This document shows positions 1-8,167 of a DNA stretch of 11,035 bases, piece after piece. Within the stretch, counting starts at the first letter, position 1. Every line of letters starts with the position of its first letter. Origin of the DNA: Sphingomonas bacterium (GTDB lineage: Bacteria > Pseudomonadota > Alphaproteobacteria > Sphingomonadales > Sphingomonadaceae). The stretch covers positions 1-11,035 of the forward strand of contig JAJAYY010000270.1 in NCBI GenBank assembly GCA_026785965.1, written 5' to 3'. Under the pieces are notes generated by a model, which saw only the letters and a list, made by a program, of their open reading frames with translations, made no database searches and was not told the origin of the DNA. The position numbers and the translations under genes are program-made.

Positions 1-950
1 CCGCCAAGGCGGCGCGCAATCGCCTGCCAATCCTGATCCTCGGTGAGGCCGGGAGCGGCAAGGAAACCTTTTCCCGCGCGATCCACGGCTCGAGCCTGCG
101 CGCGCGCGGCCCGCTGGTCGAACTCGACTGCAAGGCGGTCGCCGCCAACATTATCGACAGCGAATTGTTCGGCCATGTTCCCGGCGCCTTCCCCGGCGCA
201 TTCAGCGAAAAGATCGGGCGATTGGTCGAGGCCAATGGCGGGACCTTGTTGCTCGACGAGGTCGGCGCGCTGCCGATCGAGACCCAGCGCTTGCTGGCGC
301 GGGTGCTCGCCACGGGTGAAGTGCGCCCGGTCGGCTGCAATGGCTCCAATTCGGTCGACGTGCGAATCATCGCCACGGCGAGCCGCGCGTTCGACGACAA
401 GTTCGATACGGACCTCGCCGAGCGGCTGACCGCGACCACGGTCACTTTGCCCGCCCTGCGCGAGCGCAGCGGCGATATTCCCGCGCTTGCCCGCCACTTG
501 CTCGGGCGGCTCGCTGGCGAACCCGGAATGCGCTCGCTGTCGATCGGCAATGACGCGCTCGCGGTGCTGATGCGCTACGGCTGGCCGGGCAATGTCCGCC
601 AGCTCGCCGGGGTGCTGTTCCGCGCCGCGCTCCAGGCCGAGGGCCGCGCGCTGACCGCCGACGATTTTCCCCACATCGCGATCCAGTCGCGCTTTACCGG
701 GCGGCGCAGCGACGTCGCTCCCGATATTGGCAAGACCTCAACCGAAGCGGCGATGTCGGGCGCACCGCAAGTCACTCTGTACCGCCAGGATGGCCACATG
801 CGCTGCCTTGAGGAGATTGAGGCCGACATCATCCGCCTCGCGATTGGCCATTATCGCGGTCGCATGACCGAAGTCGCGCGCCGCCTCGGCATCGGCCGCT
901 CGACGCTGTACCGCAAATTGGGCGAGCTCGGGATCGACACCGCCGCCTGA
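1..950 (+). CDS. Sigma-54-type AAA+ response regulator / Fis-family activator (5' part outside window)
   Basis: The open frame (codons from base 3) enters from the left edge and gives 315 residues, so the start and any receiver domain are missing. Visible in order: Walker A GEAGSGKE (fragment residues 14-21), the ELFGH segment leading into GAFPGA (61-66), Walker B LLLDEV (82-87), the VRIIATASR sensor I region (120-128), LPALRER (149-155), the sensor II motif GWPGNVRQL (193-201), and a C-terminal Fis-type helix-turn-helix (about 272-312). This order is that of NtrC-family enhancer-binding proteins, which hydrolyse ATP to open sigma-54 promoters. Two positions are atypical: the L1 loop reads GAFPGA instead of GAFTGA, and sensor I has S where N is usual. 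The Thr of GAFTGA is important for contacting sigma-54, so this protein may act differently from the textbook family or be a divergent member. The target genes cannot be told from the window. A lipoprotein gene follows 18 bp downstream and could be cotranscribed. Confidence 0.9.
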   Translation, partial: AKAARNRLPILILGEAGSGKETFSRAIHGSSLRARGPLVELDCKAVAANIIDSELFGHVPGAFPGAFSEKIGRLVEANGGTLLLDEVGALPIETQRLLARVLATGEVRPVGCNGSNSVDVRIIATASRAFDDKFDTDLAERLTATTVTLPALRERSGDIPALARHLLGRLAGEPGMRSLSIGNDALAVLMRYGWPGNVRQLAGVLFRAALQAEGRALTADDFPHIAIQSRFTGRRSDVAPDIGKTSTEAAMSGAPQVTLYRQDGHMRCLEEIEADIIRLAIGHYRGRMTEVARRLGIGRSTLYRKLGELGIDTAA

Positions 951-968
951 TCTCGCCACGGTCGCGCG

Positions 969-1730
969 ATGCGAGGCGCGTTCCCTTTGCTTGTGCTTGC
1001 TGCCTGTACGCCAGCGGCTCCGCCACCGCCAAGCGTTGTTTCTTCCTGTCATGAAGAGCGCTTTGAGCAGAGCAGTTTCACCGTCTGTTCGGCGCCGCAC
1101 GCTGCGGTCGAAGTCCGCTCGGGTCAGCGGTCGTTCGTGGCCCTCCAGGCGGCGCTCGGGTCGCGCGCCGAAACCGTCGCTTTCGCGATGAATGCGGGAA
1201 TGTTCGACGAGGCGGGCAAGCCGATCGGGCTGATGGTCGAGGACGGGCGCGAGGTCCACAAGATCAACCGGCGCAAGGGCGGCGGCAATTTTCACTTGCT
1301 GCCCAACGGTGTGTTCGTAGTGCGCGAGAATGGCCGCGGCGCGGTGATGACGAGCGCGGATTATGTCCCGACGCCAGAGATTGCCTTCGCCACCCAATCA
1401 GGTCCGATGCTGGTCGTCGATGGCAAGCTCCACCCCAAATTCGATCGCGACGGCGAGTCGCGTTACGTCCGCAATGGCGTCGGGATCGGCCCCGATGGCG
1501 CGCCGCTGTTCGTGATCAGCGTCGAGGCGGTGTCATTCGGCAAGCTCGCCCGCTTCTACCGCGACCGACTCAAGGTGCGCGACGCGCTTTACTTCGACGG
1601 TTCAGTGAGCTCGTTGTGGGACCCCGCCAATGGACGGATGGACGATTTCGTCGAGCTCGGCCCGATGATCGTGGCGTTCAAACCAGGCGCGGGGTCAGCG
1701 CCTGATCGCGCAGTCCGCGCCACACCTTGA
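969..1730 (+). CDS. Phosphodiester glycosidase (NAGPA/DUF2233) family lipoprotein
   Basis: The protein has 253 residues and resembles the NAGPA (DUF2233) domain family, named after the mammalian enzyme that uncovers mannose-6-phosphate by cleaving a GlcNAc phosphodiester. The bacterial substrates are mostly unknown. Motifs seen: NAGMF followed by GKPIGL (about 76-90), NGVFVV (about 113-118), SGPMLV with LHPKFD (about 144-160), RNGVG (about 168-172) and YFDGSVSSLW (about 208-217), the usual conserved core. The N-terminus has a hydrophobic stretch ending in a lipobox LAAC (10-13) followed by a Pro-rich tether, so an outer- or inner-membrane-anchored periplasmic lipoprotein is likely, although 12 residues before the Cys is short for a signal peptide. 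ATG 969 is the first start after an in-frame stop (948-950). I see no clear Shine-Dalgarno, which may mean coupling to the preceding gene. The last 53 bp overlap the end of folP on the other strand. Confidence 0.85.
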   Translation: MRGAFPLLVLAACTPAAPPPPSVVSSCHEERFEQSSFTVCSAPHAAVEVRSGQRSFVALQAALGSRAETVAFAMNAGMFDEAGKPIGLMVEDGREVHKINRRKGGGNFHLLPNGVFVVRENGRGAVMTSADYVPTPEIAFATQSGPMLVVDGKLHPKFDRDGESRYVRNGVGIGPDGAPLFVISVEAVSFGKLARFYRDRLKVRDALYFDGSVSSLWDPANGRMDDFVELGPMIVAFKPGAGSAPDRAVRATP

Positions 1731-2738
1731 TCGCCTGCACCGTCTCGGGGACGTCGTGGACGCGGACGATCTGCGCCCCCTGGTCGAGCGCTTTCAGCGC
1801 CAGCGCGAGGCTCCCCGCGAGGCGTTGATCGGCAGGGGCCTCGCCCGACAGCGCGCCGATCATCCGCTTGCGGCTCGCCCCGACCACCAGCCCACAGCCA
1901 AGCCCGTGAAACAGCGCCAGCCCGTTGAACAGTTCAAGGTTATGCGCGACCGTCTTGCCGAACCCGATCCCCGGATCGACGAGGATGCGCGCACGCGGAA
2001 TCCCCGCCGCTTCGGCCGCCGCGATGCGCTCCTCCAGCCAACCGAACACCTCGACCAACACATCGCCATAATGCGGCGCGTCCTGCATCGTCGCGGGGTC
2101 GCCCTGGTGATGCATCAGCACCACCGGCACTCCCGCCGCTGAGACCGCCGCCGCCGAGTGCGGATCCCAGCTCAGCGCCGAAACGTCGTTGACCAGCCCC
2201 GCGCCAGCCGCGATCGCGGCGCTCATCACCCCCGATTTGCGCGTGTCGATCGACACCGCCGCGCCGCCCGCGGCGAGCTGCTGGACCACGGGCAGGACGC
2301 GCTCGATCTCGTCGCCTTCCCACACCGCCGCCGCCCCGGGCCGGGTTGATTCGCCGCCAACGTCGATGATCGCCGCGCCCGCCTGCGCCATCGCCGCTCC
2401 GGCTTCGGCGGCGGCGCGGGCGTCGGCAAAGGCACCGCCGTCGGAGAAGCTGTCGGGGGTGACGTTGATGATCCCCATCACCTGCGGCTGATCGAGGCGG
2501 ATCGTCCGCGCGCCCATCGTGAGCGGCGCGCGCGCGCTGGTGAGCCTCGTCCAGTCGCTCGCCATTGCTTCGTCGAAGCGGGCTTCGATTCCCTCGACCG
2601 CAACCAGCTCGCGGCGACCATCGCCATGGATCAGCTCGGCCTGGGCGAACCAGTTGAGCCCGCCGGCGAGGCGCGCGACCTTGCCGTCGTGACTGAATGG
2701 CGAATCGACAAACCCGGTCGGGCGGAGGAGCGTGCGCA

Positions 2739-2739
<1 letters not shown>
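1678..2739 (-). CDS. folP: Dihydropteroate synthase with N-terminal extension
   Basis: This enzyme condenses 6-hydroxymethyl-7,8-dihydropterin pyrophosphate with p-aminobenzoate in folate synthesis and is the sulfonamide target. The 353-residue protein shows the whole set of DHPS motifs on a TIM barrel: MGIINVTPDSFSDGG (88-102), DVGGESTRPGA (126-136), SIDTRK (163-168), NDVSAL (184-189), DPGIGFGK (255-262), SRKR (289-292) and RVHDV (326-330). Typical DHPS has about 280 residues; here about 78 residues precede the barrel. That extension does not look like a fused pterin enzyme, and I know of similar long N-termini in alphaproteobacterial DHPS without a firm function. The ATG at 2739 overlaps the ccrM stop (TGATG), which fixes the start and suggests translational coupling; the open frame extends upstream only as a shadow of ccrM. 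It converges with, and overlaps by 53 bp, the glycosidase gene. Confidence 0.95.
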
Positions 2740-3948
<1,209 letters not shown>

Positions 3949-4010
3949 GCGCCGGGACGTCTCGCGGTGGTGAGAACAAAAGGAATCCGCTTAGGTGTGG
4001 ACCACAACAT

Positions 4011-4041
4011 GTTGAGTCCCGGCTGGCAGAAGCGACTCAAC
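4011..4041. repeat. 8-bp inverted repeat with GANTC in both arms
   Basis: GTTGAGTC (4011-4018) and GACTCAAC (4034-4041) are exact reverse complements separated by 15 bp, and each arm contains one GANTC site. The right arm covers the rnhB stop codon (4037-4039). As RNA it could form a weak hairpin, but there is no T-run on either strand, so it is not a good intrinsic terminator. A dimeric protein site or a methylation-dependent site seems more likely. The left arm overlaps a perfect 10-bp palindrome CAACATGTTG (4005-4014). Confidence 0.6.
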
Positions 4042-4654
4042 CCCTAGTGGTGTGACTCGAAAGACTCGGCCGCGGGAAAAGCTGGCATTGGGCCACCGGG
4101 GCGAAGCTCTGGCGGTGGAGCGGGCTTGGCCCATGGGTGCGCAGCGCGGCGAGATGCTCGGGCGTGCCATAGCCCTTGTGGCGCGCGAAACCGTAGTGCG
4201 GCAGGCGCTGATGCTCGTCGATCATGAGCGCATCGCGATGCTGCTTGGCGACGATCGACGCCGCCGAAATGCAGCGCACCTTGGCATCGCCGCCGACAAT
4301 TGCGCGCGCTGGCCAGTGCCACGCCTCTTGCCGCCCACGCGGCGTGAGATTGCCATCAATCAGGATTTCGAGCGGATCGCAGCCAATCACTTCGCACAGC
4401 GCCGCGACCGCGCGGGTCATCGCCAGCATCGTCGCGTGGAAGATGTTGATCGCATCGATCTCCTCGACGCTGGCGAGGCCGACCCCGACGTGGCAGCGCT
4501 CGATGATGCGTTTCGCCAATGTGGCACGCTCGGCGGCGCTCAGCAGCTTGCTGTCGGCCAGCCCGCGGATTTGCTTGCCGCACAGGATCACCGCCGCCGC
4601 CACCACCGGCCCCGCGAGTGGCCCGCGCCCCGCTTCATCAACTCCCGCGATCAT
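4037..4654 (-). CDS. rnhB: Ribonuclease HII
   Basis: RNase HII cuts RNA in RNA:DNA hybrids and starts removal of single ribonucleotides misincorporated into DNA. The 205-residue protein has the full family signature: [13 protein letters not shown] (4-16, with catalytic D6 and E7 and the GRG motif), DSK (34-36), [10 protein letters not shown] (70-79), LIDGN (98-102, D100), GGD (121-123, D123) and SAASIVAK (130-137), then HKGYGT (159-164), whose Tyr senses the ribonucleotide junction, and RQSFAPV (181-187). The four acidic catalytic residues are all present. Length is normal, with a short C-terminal tail past the usual end near residue 187. ATG 4654 overlaps the stop of the preceding thiD-VOC gene (ATGA), which fixes the start and suggests coupling; an in-frame GTG at 4672 would add six residues. 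ccrM follows after a 152-bp gap. Confidence 0.95.
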   Translation of the reverse strand: MIAGVDEAGRGPLAGPVVAAAVILCGKQIRGLADSKLLSAAERATLAKRIIERCHVGVGLASVEEIDAINIFHATMLAMTRAVAALCEVIGCDPLEILIDGNLTPRGRQEAWHWPARAIVGGDAKVRCISAASIVAKQHRDALMIDEHQRLPHYGFARHKGYGTPEHLAALRTHGPSPLHRQSFAPVAQCQLFPRPSLSSHTTRG

Positions 4655-5820
4655 GGCTCGGTCATCCGCCACGGCGGGAAGCGGCGGGCTTCGCCGGCAC
4701 GGTAGAGGAAGATGGTATTGCCCGAGGGGTCGCGCAGCCGCGCTTCGCGCCACATCCACGGCTGGTTGCGCGGGCCATGCTCGAACGGAATCCCCGACCG
4801 CGCCAGCCGCTCGACCCGCGCGTCGAGGTCATCGCATTCGAAATAGATTGCGGTGGTCTCGCTGACCGTCTCGTCCGCGTCGACCTGGATCGAGAAGGTC
4901 GTCCCCCCATCGCTCTCGAACCGCGCATACCCATTCTCGCGGCTGTCGACGATCTGCTTCAATCCGAGCGCGCGATAGAAAGTGACCATCTTGTCATAGT
5001 CGGTGCCGGTTACCGTCACCTGGTTGAGCCTCAGCCCGATGCCAGTGTCGAGCCGCACGCGCTGCTGCCCGAGCGGGCCGTGCCCCTGCCCCAGCCCCGG
5101 CGCTTCGTGCAGGGCGATGCGGACGAACAGCCGGGCGCGCTCGACCGCGTCGCTCAGGCCAAGCCCGCTGCCAAGGTAGAAAGCGATCGCGCTGGCCAGC
5201 GTGCAGCCGGTGCCGTGGGTGCTCGCCGTGTCGATCCGCTGGCCTTGCCAGCTGGTCATATTATCTTCTTCGATCAGCGCATCGGCGAGCGCGTCGCCTT
5301 CTTCATGCCCGCCCTTGATCAGCACCGCGCAGCGATGCTTCGAGACCAGCTGGAGCGCGCCCGCGACCTCATCTTCCTCGCTCGTCAGGCGGCGCAGTTC
5401 GGGCAGGTTGGGGGTGACCTGTTGCGCCACATCCATCAGCTTGCCGAACGCGGCGATGGTCGGGTCGTCGGCCAGCATCGCGCCGCTGGTCGCGACCATT
5501 ACCGGGTCGAACACGATCGGCACGCCTTCGAGCCGCTCTAGCCGCGCGGCGATGTGCAGCGCGGTGAAGGGAGACCCGATCATCCCCAATTTGACCGCGT
5601 CGACCCCGATATCGTCGATCACTGCGTCGATCTGCGCGAGCACGGTCTCGGTCGGCACCGCGTGGACCGCGCTGACGCCAAGCGTATTCTGCGCCGTCAC
5701 TGCGGTGATCGCGGTCATCGCATGCCCGCCGAGCATGGTGATGGTCTTGATGTCGGCCTGAATGCCCGCACCGCCGCCCGAGTCCGAGCCGGCGATGACG
5801 AGGATTCGCGGGGTCGTCAC
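4651..5820 (-). CDS. thiD: Fused ThiD (HMP/HMP-P kinase) - VOC/glyoxalase-like domain protein
   Basis: A single open frame of 389 residues joins two domains. Residues 1-252 are ThiD of the ribokinase fold, which phosphorylates hydroxymethylpyrimidine and then its monophosphate in thiamine synthesis: [17 protein letters not shown] (10-26), [10 protein letters not shown] (40-49), KLGMIGS (77-83), [11 protein letters not shown] (103-113), TPNLPE (136-141), KGGH (169-172) and [12 protein letters not shown] (202-213, anion hole and catalytic Cys206). After a ~12-residue linker, residues 264-385 form a VOC (glyoxalase/bleomycin-resistance) domain: [44 protein letters not shown] and RRFPPWR. Usual metal-binding positions look altered (Q267 near the first ligand position, no Glu after DPSGN), so enzymatic activity of this half is uncertain. 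The GTG start at 5820 overlaps the DUF1272 stop (GTGA); the frame upstream of it is a shadow of that gene. ThiD alone normally has about 255-270 residues. The alternative is two genes merged by loss of a stop or by a frameshift. Confidence 0.9.
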   Translation of the reverse strand: MTTPRILVIAGSDSGGGAGIQADIKTITMLGGHAMTAITAVTAQNTLGVSAVHAVPTETVLAQIDAVIDDIGVDAVKLGMIGSPFTALHIAARLERLEGVPIVFDPVMVATSGAMLADDPTIAAFGKLMDVAQQVTPNLPELRRLTSEEDEVAGALQLVSKHRCAVLIKGGHEEGDALADALIEEDNMTSWQGQRIDTASTHGTGCTLASAIAFYLGSGLGLSDAVERARLFVRIALHEAPGLGQGHGPLGQQRVRLDTGIGLRLNQVTVTGTDYDKMVTFYRALGLKQIVDSRENGYARFESDGGTTFSIQVDADETVSETTAIYFECDDLDARVERLARSGIPFEHGPRNQPWMWREARLRDPSGNTIFLYRAGEARRFPPWRMTEP

Positions 5821-6041
5821 GGCTTGTGCTTTCGCGTCGTCGAGGCGGGGTAAGCGATCAGCTGTGCCTTGGAGCGCGTCGGCCGGTCGGTCAGATCGCC
5901 GCCGCAATTGGGGCAACGCTCGTCGAGCGCCTCGGCGCATGGCGCGCAGAAGCTGCACTCAAATGAGCAGATGAACGCCCCGGGGGCATGCGCCGGCAAG
6001 TCGGCACCGCAACGCTCGCAATCTGGGCGCATATCGAGCAT
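5817..6041 (-). CDS. DUF1272 zinc-ribbon-like small protein
   Basis: This protein has 74 residues with four cysteine pairs: C8-x2-C11, C25-x3-C29, C32-x2-C35 and C43-x2-C46. The sequence MRPDCERCGADLP and the PGAFICSFECSFC segment match the DUF1272 family as I recall it. The cysteine pattern suggests binding of two zinc ions. The function of the family is unknown to me. The tail after residue 50 is basic and poorly conserved in appearance. ATG 6041 shares bases with the glmM stop (TGATG) and has GAGG about 10 nt upstream; M4 (6032) is a possible alternative start. Its stop overlaps the GTG of thiD. It sits as a tightly coupled link between glmM and thiD, so it should be made together with both. 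Confidence 0.85.
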   Translation of the reverse strand: MLDMRPDCERCGADLPAHAPGAFICSFECSFCAPCAEALDERCPNCGGDLTDRPTRSKAQLIAYPASTTRKHKP

Positions 6042-7381
6042 CAGCCCGCGACCTCGGCGACGGTGGCGCAAATCTGGTCGACCAGCCGCTTGACCAATTT
6101 GGGATCGTCGCCCTCGGCCATGACGCGAATCAGCGGCTCGGTCCCCGACTTGCGGATCACCAGCCGGCCGCGCCCGTCGAGCTCGGCTTCGGCTTCGGCG
6201 ATCGCTGCCTTGACTGGTGCGGTGTCGAGCGGCTTGCCCCCGGCGAAGCGGACGTTCTTGAGCAATTGCGGGACCGGATCGAACACGTGGAGCAATTCGC
6301 TCGCCGGGCGCCCGGTTTCGACCAAAGCGGCGAGGATCTGCAGCCCCGCGACCAGCCCGTCGCCGGTGGTCGCATGGTCGGTCAATATGATATGCCCCGA
6401 CTGCTCGCCGCCGACGTTGCAGCCAAGCTTGCGCATCGCCTCGAGCACATAGCGATCGCCGACCGCGGTGCGATGGAGCCCGATGTCCTCTTCGGCGAGC
6501 TTCCGCTCGAGCCCGAGGGTGGACATCACCGTCGCCACCACCGCCCCGCCCTTGAGCGTCCCGCGACGCGCTTGGGTCAGCGCGAGCAGCGCCATCAACT
6601 GGGCGCCGTCGACCAGCCGCCCGGCCTCATCGACCACCACCAGCCGGTCGGCGTCGCCATCGAGCGCGAGGCCGATCGCCGCCCCCGAGGCGACGACCGT
6701 TTCCTGCAGCGCGCTCGGCGCGGTCGATCCGCAGCCGTGATTGATGTTGGTGCCGTCGGGCTTGGTGCCGATGGCGATCACTTCGGCGCCCAATTCCCAC
6801 AGCGCCGCGGGGGCAACCTGGTAAGCCGCGCCATGGGCGCAATCGAGCACGATCTTGAGTCCGTCGAGGCGCACGTCGTGCGGCAGCGTGCCCTTGGCGA
6901 AGTGGATGTAGCGCCCGCGCGCATCTTCGATCCGCTTGGCCCGGCCGATCATCGTCGCATCGACCAACCCCGGCTTGCCGTCGAGCAGCGCCTCGATCGC
7001 CAACTCGGCGGCATCGGACAATTTATAGCCATCGGGGCCGAACAGCTTGATGCCATTGTCTTCGTAAGGATTGTGGCTGGCCGAGATCATCACTCCAAGG
7101 TCGGCGCGCAATTCGCGGGTCAGCATCGCGATCGCCGGGGTCGGCAGCGGGCCGAGCAGGACGACGTCCATCCCGACCGAGGTGAACCCCGCGACCATCG
7201 CCGATTCCATCATATATCCCGACAGGCGCGTGTCCTTGCCGATCACGACCCGATGGCGGTGGTCGCCGCGCAGGAAATGCGTTCCCGCCGCCTGCCCGAC
7301 GCGAAGCGCGACTTCAGGAGTCATTGGCGCGACGTTGGTGCGCCCGCGAATCCCGTCCGTGCCGAAAAATTTACGTCCCAT
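6041..7381 (-). CDS. glmM: Phosphoglucosamine mutase
   Basis: GlmM interconverts glucosamine-6-phosphate and glucosamine-1-phosphate, feeding UDP-GlcNAc for peptidoglycan and lipopolysaccharide in the cytoplasm. The 446-residue length is typical. Motifs: GTDGIRG (7-13), the phosphoserine loop SASHNP (100-105) with catalytic Ser102, the Mg-binding DGDADR (241-246), the sugar-binding GEQSGH (325-330) and the phosphate-binding [12 protein letters not shown] (410-421). All key residues are present. ATG 7381 lies 24 bp after the stop of the NnrU-like gene; the ribosome site is weak. In E. coli glmM directly follows folP; here folP and glmM are on the same strand but separated by DUF1272, thiD, rnhB and ccrM and in the opposite order. 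The stop overlaps the DUF1272 start. Confidence 0.97.
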   Translation of the reverse strand: MGRKFFGTDGIRGRTNVAPMTPEVALRVGQAAGTHFLRGDHRHRVVIGKDTRLSGYMMESAMVAGFTSVGMDVVLLGPLPTPAIAMLTRELRADLGVMISASHNPYEDNGIKLFGPDGYKLSDAAELAIEALLDGKPGLVDATMIGRAKRIEDARGRYIHFAKGTLPHDVRLDGLKIVLDCAHGAAYQVAPAALWELGAEVIAIGTKPDGTNINHGCGSTAPSALQETVVASGAAIGLALDGDADRLVVVDEAGRLVDGAQLMALLALTQARRGTLKGGAVVATVMSTLGLERKLAEEDIGLHRTAVGDRYVLEAMRKLGCNVGGEQSGHIILTDHATTGDGLVAGLQILAALVETGRPASELLHVFDPVPQLLKNVRFAGGKPLDTAPVKAAIAEAEAELDGRGRLVIRKSGTEPLIRVMAEGDDPKLVKRLVDQICATVAEVAG

Positions 7382-7405
7382 GGCGGCCGGTCTAGCGCCG
7401 AAGGG

Positions 7406-8089
7406 TTAAGCGAACCAGTGCCACATCCCCGCCGGTTGATAGCCAAACGCGCCATGGGCAAAAGTCGCTGCCAGCCACAGCACGGTGCCGCCGACCAGCG
7501 CGAAGCCGTCGGGCAGGGCAAAACCGCGCCCGAACGGGACAAAGCTGGTGCGCGCTTCCCACTCGCGCCACGCCGCCCCTACCAACTTGCGCTTCTTGAT
7601 ATCCTGCCCCGCCGCGCCGCCCAACGCGAGGATCGCGATTGCCGCACTGACGATCAGCGACGCCAGGGTCGGATTGACGATCGCATGGACCAGCGCCCAG
7701 CTCGCAAAGCCCCACATCATCGGGTGGCGCGTGATCGCAAACACGCCGCGCGCCGCACCGATCCGCGTGACCAGCTTGCCCCCGGTCGGGAAGGCCGGAT
7801 TGCGGCGCAGCGACCCCGCGAACAGCACCGACCCCAACCACATCAGCAGCGTCGCGACGATCCATCCGGCCTCGCCCGCCTGCCACAGCGGCGCCGGCGC
7901 TTGCTCGGTCGCGGGACCATAAGTGCGCACCATCGCGTAGAGCGTGGCAAAGGCGACCAGCGAATAAAGCAGTGCAAAAATGCGCTCGCCCAAGCTCGCG
8001 ACCAGCCCCGCGCGCAGAGGGTGCGAGAGCAGGAAATGCGTCGCGACAAAGGCAGCTGCGGCGAGCGCCAGCAAGCCGACCGCGCTCAT
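7406..8089 (-). CDS. NnrU family integral membrane protein
   Basis: The 227-residue protein is very hydrophobic, with about six likely membrane segments (roughly 3-22, 36-56, 75-93, 124-139, 142-160 and 195-214). The block TRHPMMWGF (120-128) followed by NPTLASLIV and, later, AAWREWEARTSFVPF (172-186) matches the NnrU family. NnrU was named from a gene beside nitrite/nitric oxide reductase genes, but most members, like this one, have no denitrification neighbours, so the name should not be read as a function. The His/Arg-containing loop recalls isoprenylcysteine methyltransferase-like membrane enzymes, which is only a resemblance. I chose ATG 8089; a GTG at 8110 would add seven residues. It lies 24 bp upstream of glmM and may share its transcript, and 78 bp downstream of the transporter stop. 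Confidence 0.85.
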   Translation of the reverse strand: MSAVGLLALAAAAFVATHFLLSHPLRAGLVASLGERIFALLYSLVAFATLYAMVRTYGPATEQAPAPLWQAGEAGWIVATLLMWLGSVLFAGSLRRNPAFPTGGKLVTRIGAARGVFAITRHPMMWGFASWALVHAIVNPTLASLIVSAAIAILALGGAAGQDIKKRKLVGAAWREWEARTSFVPFGRGFALPDGFALVGGTVLWLAATFAHGAFGYQPAGMWHWFA

Positions 8090-8167
8090 CCTAGGACCGC
8101 CGTCCGGCACCGCCAGCGACGGCGGCGAGGGGCGCCGTTATGACGATCCTCGCCGCGTCGCCCGGCA
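8090..8167. other. Short gap between transporter and NnrU-like gene
   Basis: This is 78 bp without a supported gene. CCGCC and GGCGG (within about 8111-8126) could pair in a small 5-bp stem, but there is no T-run and the loop is short, so I do not call a terminator. No promoter is evident, and transcription from the transporter into nnrU-glmM is possible. Confidence 0.4.

Noticed and set aside
4011..4041. Inverted repeat at the end of rnhB as an intrinsic terminator
   Set aside because: The stem is only 8 bp with a 15-nt loop and no T-run follows on the minus strand.
5821..5958. 46-residue upstream extension of the thiD frame
   Set aside because: It is Arg-rich, overlaps DUF1272 in another frame, and the GTG at 5820 with the GTGA overlap gives the normal ThiD N-terminus.
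7406..8089. Denitrification locus suggested by the NnrU name
   Set aside because: No nitrite or nitric oxide reductase, cytochrome or Nnr regulator gene is in the window; the name is historical.
6266..8143. 625-residue plus-strand open frame opposite glmM and the NnrU-like gene
   Set aside because: It lies antisense to two clearly recognisable genes, is rich in Arg, Asp, His and Gln with no recognisable domain, and is a typical antisense shadow in GC-rich DNA.
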